Part shown: positions 52,720 to 60,637 of the stretch, one piece after another
How positions within the stretch are numbered: position 1 is the first letter of the stretch
Layout: each line of letters opens with the position of its first letter
Source: Streptomyces sp. PH10-H1
Lineage (GTDB): Bacteria; Actinomycetota; Actinomycetes; Streptomycetales; Streptomycetaceae
DNA length: 64,000 nucleotides
NCBI RefSeq assembly: GCF_030063355.1
Contig: NZ_JASISZ010000002.1
Coordinates: 225,567-289,566 of the forward strand
Direction: 5' to 3'
Notes under the pieces: generated by a model
Told to the model about the DNA's origin: nothing
The model's input: only the letters and a program-made list of their open reading frames with translations
Database searches by the model: none
Made by a program: the position numbers and the translations under genes

Positions 52720-54579
52720 GTGCGTTTACGGGGGTGGGGTGTGTCCGCAGTTGAGTCCCTCCGGTTCTTGGCGCCCTCAGCCGTTGCGCTCACGGACCGC
52801 GTAGCCGCCCTGACGGTCAGGAGCGGTCCGCATGTGCTGCCCGCCGGGCCGCGACGGATGGCCCTGGTGCTCCTGCCGGAGGAGGGCGAGGCGCTCGCCT
52901 CGTGGGTGGACCGGCTGGCCGCCGATCACCTGGTGCCGCCCGGAGTGATCGGCCAGGCACTCGGGCTGCAGGCCCGGACCACCATCGGGGCCGAATTCCA
53001 TCCAGTGTTCTACGGCATCGTCCCCACCCCCGTGACGCTGGCCCATATCCGTCAGGCGACCGGGATCCGCCCCACGGGGGTCCAGGCGATGCACCTGTCC
53101 CGCTACGCGGGCACGGCCCTGGACCTGAGCGGCATCGACATCGCGGACGAGCGGTCGGTGAACGTGATCAACCGGCAGGGGTGGGCCCTGTTGTCCGCGT
53201 CGCGGGCCTGCCCGCCGTGCCTGGCTGAGAGCGGGGGCGTGTGGCAGCTGGCCTGGCGGCTGGGGTCGGTGGCCGTGTGCCCCGTGCACCGGGTGCGGCT
53301 GGTAGAGGTGTGCCCGCGGTGCGGGATCCGGCTGCGGCAGGGGCTGCGCAGCCGGCCGCGCGGCCTGTCAAAGCGGTTTCGCACCGATCCCGTGCTCTGC
53401 GGCAACTTCCATGGGGGAACCCGCTGCACGCAAGACGTCCGCGATCTTCCCGCCGACCTGCTGCCGTCGGCGCTCGCCGCCTGGCAGAGCCACATCCTGA
53501 ACGTCGCCAACGGGCAGACGGCCCGGATCGGCGGCCAGGCGGTGAGCGCATGGGAGTGGTTCACCGCCCTGTCCTCGCTGGCCGCCCTGATCCGCTTCGC
53601 CGCTCCGCTCTGCCCGCTGGTGGACGATCTGGCGGTGCCCGAGAGTGCCCGCCGGGAACTGGCCACTGCGACGCGCCAGCGGTCGCAGGGCGGCTTCGCC
53701 TCCGCCCTGCGCACGATGCCCCCGAGCACGGAGTTGACCATCGCGGTGCTGGCCGCCGTCGAGCCGATCCTCTCCGCGGCCAGCCCAGATGCTGTCGCGG
53801 CGGCCATGGAGGCGTGGGTGAAGGCGGCCGTGGCCCGCCGCCGGAAGGTCAAGCACAATCCGCTGCGGCACCTTCCCCTGCCCGGTCCGCTGGCCTGGGC
53901 GTACGAGCAGGCGATCCCGCCGCTGTCCCGGGTCGCCGGAAGGGTCCGCACCGTCACCGTCCCCACCGCGCTGGGCCTTGATCACATCCCGCAACTGCTG
54001 GACGAGGGCGACTACGCCGATCTCGTCGCCGCACACCTGCCGGGCACCGCGCCGGCCAGCGGACGGCGCCTGGCCGCTCTGGCCCTGGCCCGCCTGGCCG
54101 GCGCGGGAAGCTGGGCGGCTGCCGCCCGCGCCCTGGAGATGGACGCCCACCGGGCCGCCCGGGTCTCGGACGTGGTCGTGCGCCGCATCACCGACACCGA
54201 CACGTTCTGGCAGGCGATCGCCCAGGCCGCACAGCGGCTGCTGCAGCGCGGTCCGGTCGACTACGCCCACCGGCGCCGCGCCCTGGCCCACCTTCACAAG
54301 ATCCCGCACCTCGTGCTGTTCGCCGCCTACCGCCCCCTGGGCCTGCCCGTCACACCCCGCCGCCAGCGCAACGCGGCGATCTGGGTGTGGACCGCCCTGA
54401 CCGGCGGCGACGCCCGTGACGCCCCCGCCTACGCCGCCGACAGCCGCGCGAACACCGAATCGGTAGCCGAGAACTGGCGCCGCTTCCGCACCCGCCTACC
54501 GCCGTCCGTCGCCACCGCCCTCCTCGCGTACGGCACGGACCTTCTCGCCCGACACCCCTACCAAGGAGCCGACTTGTGA
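52720..54579 (+). CDS. tniQ: Large TniQ/TnsD-like targeting protein (core)
   Basis: This 619-residue protein is the first gene of the core operon. After an N-terminal extension it has the TniQ start (RRMALVLLPEEGEALASWVDRLAADHLV), zinc residues in CPPCLAESGGVWQLAW and CPVHRVRLVEVCPRCG, and a long C-terminal DNA-binding-like half (about residues 280-619; LHKIPHLVLFAAYRPLGLPV), as in TnsD. The core-linked TnsD-like copy is the best candidate for site recognition in cpaF. GTG 52720 or GTG 52741 start; the latter has GGGGGTGGGG just upstream. It overlaps tnsA by 4 bases. Confidence 0.88.
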   Translation: MRLRGWGVSAVESLRFLAPSAVALTDRVAALTVRSGPHVLPAGPRRMALVLLPEEGEALASWVDRLAADHLVPPGVIGQALGLQARTTIGAEFHPVFYGIVPTPVTLAHIRQATGIRPTGVQAMHLSRYAGTALDLSGIDIADERSVNVINRQGWALLSASRACPPCLAESGGVWQLAWRLGSVAVCPVHRVRLVEVCPRCGIRLRQGLRSRPRGLSKRFRTDPVLCGNFHGGTRCTQDVRDLPADLLPSALAAWQSHILNVANGQTARIGGQAVSAWEWFTALSSLAALIRFAAPLCPLVDDLAVPESARRELATATRQRSQGGFASALRTMPPSTELTIAVLAAVEPILSAASPDAVAAAMEAWVKAAVARRRKVKHNPLRHLPLPGPLAWAYEQAIPPLSRVAGRVRTVTVPTALGLDHIPQLLDEGDYADLVAAHLPGTAPASGRRLAALALARLAGAGSWAAAARALEMDAHRAARVSDVVVRRITDTDTFWQAIAQAAQRLLQRGPVDYAHRRRALAHLHKIPHLVLFAAYRPLGLPVTPRRQRNAAIWVWTALTGGDARDAPAYAADSRANTESVAENWRRFRTRLPPSVATALLAYGTDLLARHPYQGADL

Positions 54580-55352
54580 GCCCTCCGTCTGCCCGTACGC
54601 GCCCCCTGCGCCGGATCGTCCCGTCGGCGCCGCGGCCACGGCTGACCGTCACCAGCCTCGATGCCGCCACCGGAGCACCGGTCACCCGCACGCTGGGCCA
54701 GGCAGGCGAGGTGGCGTTCGAGCACTGCCCGCCGATCCGCCGCATCCCGCACTACATCGGGCAGAAGCACACCCCCGGCTGGTTCTGGTCCGCCACCACC
54801 GGCACGCTGCTGGGCTACGAGAGCTATCTGGAGTCGCAGTGGCTGACGCTGTACGACTTCGACAAGGACATCGTCGGCATCTCCACCCAGTCACTGATCC
54901 TCGACGGGGTCGGCGTCGGCGAGGTGTGGGAACACACCCCGGACATCTTCTGCCGCCGCTCCGATGGCACCGCGCTGCTGGTCGACGTCAAAAATCCCCG
55001 CCTCCTGGACCACCCCGACGTCCTCGTACAGGCGAGACGCACCCGTGAGGCGTGCGAGGAACTCGGCTGGGACTACCACCTGGTGGGCGACGTCGACACG
55101 CAGCGGTTCGCCAACATCTCCTGGCTCGCCGGCTACCGCCGTCCCCTGTACGCCGGGGCCGATCTCGCCGACCGGCTGATCGCCCTGGCCGAGCGGCCGG
55201 TGGGCGCCGGGCAGCTGCTCAGCTTCATGGACGAGCCGGACCTCGCCTTCCCCGTGCTGTGCCACCTGCTGTGGCACCACCGCCTGCTCTGCAGCCTCGA
55301 TGCGCCCCTGCGGGCCTCCACCACCGTGACCGCCGCGAAGGACCTCTCATGA
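54576..55352 (+). CDS. tnsA: TnsA-like endonuclease subunit
   Basis: The 258-residue protein has the PD-(D/E)xK layout of Tn7 TnsA: Glu in LGYESYLE (about residues 82-86), Asp123 in HTPDIFCRR, and the LLVDVKN motif with Lys139. A helical C-terminal part follows. TnsA cleaves the 5' ends of the transposon so that TnsAB excises it fully; its presence indicates simple insertions by cut-and-paste. It is coupled at both sides (GTGA with tniQ, ATGA with tnsB). Confidence 0.85.
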   Translation: MSPPSARTRPLRRIVPSAPRPRLTVTSLDAATGAPVTRTLGQAGEVAFEHCPPIRRIPHYIGQKHTPGWFWSATTGTLLGYESYLESQWLTLYDFDKDIVGISTQSLILDGVGVGEVWEHTPDIFCRRSDGTALLVDVKNPRLLDHPDVLVQARRTREACEELGWDYHLVGDVDTQRFANISWLAGYRRPLYAGADLADRLIALAERPVGAGQLLSFMDEPDLAFPVLCHLLWHHRLLCSLDAPLRASTTVTAAKDLS

Positions 55353-57511
55353 CGACCGCCCCCCGGCCCCCGGCCGCCGCCCGCCTGAAGCTGAGCGACT
55401 GGATCGAATGGGAGGACGAGCGCCACCAGGTGATCGGTTTCCTCGACACCGCCGTACGGCTGCGCTCCCAGGGCGGCTCCTTCCAGATCGTCCTGACCGC
55501 TGAACTGCTCGCCGACCCCACCTTCCGCACCGCCGCTGCCGCCGCCAGCCCCGAGAGCCCCGCGCGGGAGAACGAGGTGACCCTCAGCCCCGGCGCCCTC
55601 CTGGACGGCCTGCCGGACACGGAGATCGAACGCGTCACTGAACTCGAGGGCCATCTGCTGGAAGCCACCACCGGCTACCGGTCCCTGGCAGCGCAGGCCG
55701 AAGGCGCCGACCCGCACCCCGACTTTCACCCCGACCTTCCCCTGCGCAAGCGCATCGCCCGCAAGGCCCAGGAACTGGGCATGACCGACCGGCGGTTGTG
55801 GGACGTGCTCGGCGCATGGCGGGCGGAGGGGCTGTGGGGCCTGGTCGACCGGCGCAAACACAAGGTGTCCAACCCGCTCTCCGGTGTCGACGCCAGGATC
55901 ATCGAGGCGATCCTGGACCAGCACACCGCCGAGATCGAGGACTCCACCGGCACCCTCGACCGCTTCCACCGGCGCGTACAGAACCGCCTGAACGCCAAGC
56001 ACGGCGACGGCACCGTGCGACTGCCCTCCCGGGCGACCTTCCACCGCTACACCCAGCTCCTGCTCAAAGGCCGGCACACCTTCGGCGCCTCCACCACCCG
56101 CCGCACCACCGCCCAGCAACCCGACCGGCTCTTCGGACACCTCATCGCCCACCGGCCCGGTGAGGTCGTCCTGATGGACTCCACCCCGCTCGACATCCGC
56201 GCCTGGGACCCGGCCACCGACACCACCCACGGCGTCGAACTCACCGTCGCTCTCGACCTGGCCACCCGCTCGCTGCTGTCCTGGCGGATCACCCCCGAGG
56301 CCACCAAGGCCGTCGACGTCGGTCTGCTGCTGATCGATGCCATGACACCCGAGCCGATGCGGCCCGGCTGGGCCGACCGACTGCGCTACCAGATGGCCCG
56401 CATCCCGCTGCCCCGCAAACTCGACTACCACCAGCGCCTCGCCGACGGTGCCGCCCGCCCCGTGGTCTTCCCCGAAACCCTGATCATCGACCACGGCAAG
56501 CAATTCGACTCCGACGTCGTCCACCGCGCCTGCACTCGGCTCGGCATCAACCTGCAACTGGGCCGCAAAGGAAAACCGACCGACAAACCGCAGGTCGAGG
56601 CCGTGTTTGCCACGATCAACAATCAGTTCAGCAAGCACGTCGCCGGCTACAAGGGCAACGACGTCGTCCACCGCGGCAAGAACGTCGAGCAGAGTGCCCG
56701 CTGGTCGATCCCCGACCTCGAAGACTTCTTCGCCGAATACGTCGTCTCCGTCTACCAGCGCCGCCACCACGACGGTCTGGTCATGCCCGGCTTCCCCGAC
56801 CTGCGGCTCTCCCCGAACGAGGCGTACGCCCTGGCCGTGACCCGCAGCGGCTACGTCGCCTGCCCGACCGATCCCGAGTTGTACTACGAGCTGCTGCCGA
56901 TCCAGTGGCGCACCATCCAGCCCTACGGCGTCGAGTACCAGTACCTCACCTACGACGCGGACATCCTCTACCGCTACCGGAAATCCACCTCCCCCTACCC
57001 CGGCGGCAAGTGGCCCATCCGGATCGACCCCCGCAACGTGCTCCACGCCTATTTCCAGGACCCCGTCGACGGCACCTGGCACGTGCTGCGCTGGACCCAC
57101 GCCGCCAACGACCACGTGCCGTTCACCGACGTCACCTTGCGCGAGGCCATTCGCCTGGTCACCGTCCGCCGCGGCAACCCGGACAACCAGGACGAAGTCG
57201 CCGACGCCCTGCGCGAGTTGCAGAACCGCACCGACGCCCCCGAAGCCTGGACCACCACCGACCGCCGCCGACGTGTCCGCGACGCCGAACGCGCCCGCAC
57301 CGTCACCCGCGATCAGCACCGCGCTGCCGAGGCCGCCCAGGAAGCCGGCGCCTCTCGCCTGGACAGTCTTCCCTCGCTCAAGGCCGTCCCCGATGTCGAG
57401 GTTGACGACGACACCGACGATGAGGCGCCCACCCGGCCGCACCGCTTCGACCTCGGCGACCTCGGAACCCTGCCCGTCTGGTCACCTGGCGACGAGACGC
57501 AGGAAGGCTGA
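55349..57511 (+). CDS. tnsB: TnsB-like DDE transposase
   Basis: The 720-residue protein cuts and joins the 3' ends. It has N-terminal helix-turn-helix-like regions (KRIARKAQELGMTDRRLWDV and RAEGLWGLVDRR), an integrase core with DDE residues Asp277 (LMDSTPLDI), Asp381 (IIDHGKQFDS) and Glu417 (KPQVEAVFATI), 35 residues after the second Asp as usual, and a C-terminal Mu-type domain. The acidic tail (VEVDDDTDDEA) probably contacts TnsC. It should bind the TTCAG repeats at both ends. Confidence 0.93.
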   Translation: MTTAPRPPAAARLKLSDWIEWEDERHQVIGFLDTAVRLRSQGGSFQIVLTAELLADPTFRTAAAAASPESPARENEVTLSPGALLDGLPDTEIERVTELEGHLLEATTGYRSLAAQAEGADPHPDFHPDLPLRKRIARKAQELGMTDRRLWDVLGAWRAEGLWGLVDRRKHKVSNPLSGVDARIIEAILDQHTAEIEDSTGTLDRFHRRVQNRLNAKHGDGTVRLPSRATFHRYTQLLLKGRHTFGASTTRRTTAQQPDRLFGHLIAHRPGEVVLMDSTPLDIRAWDPATDTTHGVELTVALDLATRSLLSWRITPEATKAVDVGLLLIDAMTPEPMRPGWADRLRYQMARIPLPRKLDYHQRLADGAARPVVFPETLIIDHGKQFDSDVVHRACTRLGINLQLGRKGKPTDKPQVEAVFATINNQFSKHVAGYKGNDVVHRGKNVEQSARWSIPDLEDFFAEYVVSVYQRRHHDGLVMPGFPDLRLSPNEAYALAVTRSGYVACPTDPELYYELLPIQWRTIQPYGVEYQYLTYDADILYRYRKSTSPYPGGKWPIRIDPRNVLHAYFQDPVDGTWHVLRWTHAANDHVPFTDVTLREAIRLVTVRRGNPDNQDEVADALRELQNRTDAPEAWTTTDRRRRVRDAERARTVTRDQHRAAEAAQEAGASRLDSLPSLKAVPDVEVDDDTDDEAPTRPHRFDLGDLGTLPVWSPGDETQEG

Positions 57512-57512
57512 C

Positions 57513-58649
57513 GTGATCCACCCCGGATTCTCCGAGCCCCGCACGAAAGAGGAATGGCGGGCCTATCTGGCCGCTATCGCTCACCCGCCGCGGATGCCCG
57601 CCATGCCGGCCTGGGCCGCCTACCAGGCCATGGACGATGCCGAACGGGAGATCTTCAACGAGGCCCGCGACGACTACCACTCCGCTTTCATCATCCTGCG
57701 CACCCCGCCGATGGACCGGATCCACGCGCAGATCACCAAGAAGCTCAAGCTCAACAAGGGTGCCCCGGCCGGAGCGCGACCGGGCATCGTCATCGACGGC
57801 CCGCCCACGGTCGGCAAGTCCACCCTGGTCAAGACCTTCGCCGCCGACTACGAGATGGGACTGCGCCGCAAATATCCCGAACGCTTCGACCCCGTGGGCC
57901 CCGACTACATCCCCGTCGTCTACATCAGCGTCCCGGCCGGAGCCACCCCCAAGATGCTCTCCGCCGCCATCGCCGAGTACATGAACCTGGAACTCCCCCG
58001 TGCCGGCGCCACCAGCACCGAGATCACGACCCTGGTCCTCAAGGCCCTGCGAAAGTGCGGCACCCAGCTGTTCATCATCGACGACATCCACTTCCTCGAC
58101 GTCTCCGTCAAGGACGGCCGCCTGGCCAACGACCACCTGAAGAACCTCGCCAACTTCTGCGCGGCCACCTTCGTCTACACCGGTGTCGAAGTCCTCAAGT
58201 CCGGTCTTTTCCTCGAAGGCCGCAGCCCCATAGGTTCGCTGCCCGCGCACACCAGCGACGGACACACGGAACGCGCCACCCAGACCTCCGGCCGTTTCAC
58301 CCTGTTCCAGTTGGACCGCTTCAAAATCGACACCCTCGAAGCGGCCCGGGAATGGGCCCTCGTGATCAAGTCCATGGAGGAAGAGCTCGGCCTGTTCAAG
58401 CACAAGCCCGGCAGCCTTGACTGGGAGTACCTCCACGATCGCACCGGCGGCAGCATCAACAGCCTCTCGATCCTGATCCGGGAAGCAGCCCTTGACGCGG
58501 TGGCCACCGGCAGCGAACGCATCACCAAGAAGATCATGAACCAGATCGTGCTGCCCCGCGCCAGCGAAGAGTCCTACCGCAACAAGCGCAAGCGCCGCCG
58601 GAACCCGCCGCCGACCCAGACGGCAGAAGGCGAGGCCGAGGCCATCTGA
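57513..58649 (+). CDS. tnsC: TnsC-like AAA+ ATPase
   Basis: The 378-residue protein links TniQ-marked targets to TnsAB. Walker A is GPPTVGKST (residues ~96-104), Walker B is LFIIDDIHFL (~186-195), and sensor/arginine-type residues follow. The N-terminal ~60 residues are not seen in TniB; the C-terminus is very basic (RNKRKRRR), suitable for DNA contact. GTG start one base after the tnsB stop with AGGAAGG upstream. It completes the tniQ-tnsABC core. Confidence 0.9.
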   Translation: MIHPGFSEPRTKEEWRAYLAAIAHPPRMPAMPAWAAYQAMDDAEREIFNEARDDYHSAFIILRTPPMDRIHAQITKKLKLNKGAPAGARPGIVIDGPPTVGKSTLVKTFAADYEMGLRRKYPERFDPVGPDYIPVVYISVPAGATPKMLSAAIAEYMNLELPRAGATSTEITTLVLKALRKCGTQLFIIDDIHFLDVSVKDGRLANDHLKNLANFCAATFVYTGVEVLKSGLFLEGRSPIGSLPAHTSDGHTERATQTSGRFTLFQLDRFKIDTLEAAREWALVIKSMEEELGLFKHKPGSLDWEYLHDRTGGSINSLSILIREAALDAVATGSERITKKIMNQIVLPRASEESYRNKRKRRRNPPPTQTAEGEAEAI

Positions 58650-58780
58650 CCTCCGCCCGCACGAAAACTGCGCAGGGGCCGCAGGCCCCGGCCCCTGCGC
58701 AGTGCCGGAGCCGGGGGCCGGGGCTGTGGACGGCCGTCAGGCGCCGCAGGAACGGCGGGGAGGAGGCATCCTCGCGCGGC

Positions 58781-59215
58781 ATGGAGAAGCCCGTGAGTGA
58801 CCAGCCCGCCCCTGACCTGATGGCGATCTGCGACATATGCATGCAGCCGGTCGGGGACGGCGACGGGCACGTATGGGCCGACCAGGAGGACGCGAACACC
58901 GCGTTCTACAACGCGGACGACGGCCACAGCCCGCTCGACTTCCTGGGACTGACCACACGGGCGGACCTCGTCGCCTGGCGCACGACACACACCATCTGCG
59001 GCCTGTCCGACTACGCCTACAAGATCGAGGTCGAGCGGATCCGCACATGGTCGGCGTTCCTGCACTGGTCCGCGCATCTGGCCGACAAGAAGTGGAACGC
59101 CGCCACCGACTGGCAGCTGTTCATCCTGCGCGCGCTGGAACCGAAGCTCGGCGCGGTCAGCGGGCTGCGGCCCGTGCGCCCGCAGGACCTGGACTTCGAC
59201 GGCATCGGCGCCTGA
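58781..59215 (+). CDS. Hypothetical zinc-ribbon-like protein following tnsC
   Basis: The 144-residue protein has one CxxC (ICDICMQPVGDGDGHVW) near its start and is otherwise alpha/beta with several aromatics (WSAFLHWSAHLADKKWNAATDW). No family recognised. It lies 131 bp after tnsC on the same strand, so it could be an accessory factor, but may equally be cargo. Start ATG 58781 (MEKPVSDQ) or GTG 58793. Confidence 0.6.
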   Translation: MEKPVSDQPAPDLMAICDICMQPVGDGDGHVWADQEDANTAFYNADDGHSPLDFLGLTTRADLVAWRTTHTICGLSDYAYKIEVERIRTWSAFLHWSAHLADKKWNAATDWQLFILRALEPKLGAVSGLRPVRPQDLDFDGIGA

Positions 59216-59288
59216 GCGCAAGCGGCCCTGTCGCCGCCCTCCGGCGCCGTACGGTCTCGCCGTCCCCCAGAAGTCAGCGACCCGAGTG

Positions 59289-59861
59289 TCACGACGAGAC
59301 GTTGTCGCCTCCGTTGAGGTGACTGCGTGCAGCAACGGTGAACGCGTCAACCGCCTGCAGCATGCGGTACCGGGCAGGAACAACGGGTTGACGTCCCTCA
59401 GCCAGGGCTGTCAGCACGCCTCCAGGGCCGTTGCCTGAGCGCGCGTCACCACGTACCAGGTCGGTGTGGTGGACAACGCTCTGAGCGAGTTCGGCGATGC
59501 GCTCGGGACCCTCAAGGAAGACCACGGAGGCAGCGGCACGTACGGGCGCGACCGGGACATCGGCACGGACGCGAGCGGCACGCTGGTTGACCTCCTGCTC
59601 GCGGCTCTCGTCGCTGAAGACCGTGGTTCCCACCTGACTCCGCGCCTCGCGGAGGCACACGCCCCAATCCGTATGATTGATGTACGTGTTCGCCGCCGTG
59701 AGCAAGGCGGCGTACGCCTCGCGCTGGTGCTGGCGACGCACCGCAGCCACAGGCCCTTGATAAGCACCGCGGCCCTGGACTCGGCCGGCCGCGTACGCAG
59801 CCACAGAGGCGAACAGGGCCACTGGGGTGGATATGAGAGCTGCTAACACAGAGGAGTCCAT
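59289..59861 (-). CDS. Hypothetical single-helix membrane protein
   Basis: About 190 residues from the ATG at 59861. The N-terminus is one membrane helix (LAALISTPVALFASVAAYAAG), then a soluble helical domain (RQHQREAYAALLTAANTYIN, with TVFSDESREQEVNQRAAR). It resembles the many small Streptomyces proteins with one N-terminal anchor and unknown function. Longer readings to 59930 exist. Cargo between the transposition core and the right end. Confidence 0.55.
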   Translation of the reverse strand: MDSSVLAALISTPVALFASVAAYAAGRVQGRGAYQGPVAAVRRQHQREAYAALLTAANTYINHTDWGVCLREARSQVGTTVFSDESREQEVNQRAARVRADVPVAPVRAAASVVFLEGPERIAELAQSVVHHTDLVRGDARSGNGPGGVLTALAEGRQPVVPARYRMLQAVDAFTVAARSHLNGGDNVSS

Positions 59862-59981
59862 GGGAGGCGATACTGCCGTAGGCGAATCGCCTAGGAGCCG
59901 CATTCCCACAGATCCGGACCCCCACAGCAAGGCACGATTCCGACATCGAGACGCGTCGCGATCGAGCCCGCCCCCTACCGC

Positions 59982-60635
59982 CTAACTATCGCGATCACGC
60001 GCATCGGCGGTAGAGATGGCCACATCCATCCGGCCGTCGCCGCGGCTGCGGACGCTGGTGGTGATCCTGGTCGGCCTTCCGGGAGCGCTGTCCGGGCCGA
60101 CCAGCTGGGCATCCGACCGTACGTCGATCTCCATATGCGCCACGACGTCGTACTCCGTGCTGATGTCGATCGGCTCGAAGGCATCTGCGGCCAGGACCTC
60201 GGCCTGCACAATCCTCCCGGAACCCACGTGAATGCCCACCCGCGGCTGGAACTTGGCATCTGACACCCAACCCAGCGTGACGTTCGGAAGCCTCAGCGTG
60301 GTGCCGGCCCGAATCACCAAGGGGAACTGGACACTGTCCTGATCATCCCGAAGCCATGCCTTACCAGTGATGTTCAGCGACGGCGGGACGGTGATGAGGA
60401 GGCGCCGGACATGAGCAAAACCGTACCGGGGCAGCATCCGGGCCTTCCACTTGATCCGCTTCCACCGCATACCGCTGGGCTCTAACCAGACCGTGTACCC
60501 GATCAGGGAGACGTCCTGGCGCCCGACGTTGACCACCGATGTCGAGACCACCCAGTCACGCCCGAGGCGCTCTCGCAGCGCAAGGACTTGCACCCGACCG
60601 CCGGTGAGTCGGTGACTCCATATCTGCCAGGTCAC
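59982..60635 (-). CDS. Hypothetical protein, 5' end next to an IS element
   Basis: About 217 residues from a GTG at 60635 (VTWQIWSHRLTGGRVQVLAL). It has beta-rich character (VVSTSVVNVGRQDVSLIGYTV, LPNVTLGWVSDAKFQPR) reminiscent of small beta-sandwich proteins, no known family. The possible ATG at 60656 lies within the end of the neighbouring IS, so the original N-terminus may have been cut off by that insertion. Confidence 0.5.
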   Translation of the reverse strand: MTWQIWSHRLTGGRVQVLALRERLGRDWVVSTSVVNVGRQDVSLIGYTVWLEPSGMRWKRIKWKARMLPRYGFAHVRRLLITVPPSLNITGKAWLRDDQDSVQFPLVIRAGTTLRLPNVTLGWVSDAKFQPRVGIHVGSGRIVQAEVLAADAFEPIDISTEYDVVAHMEIDVRSDAQLVGPDSAPGRPTRITTSVRSRGDGRMDVAISTADARDRDS

Positions 60636-60637
60636 CC

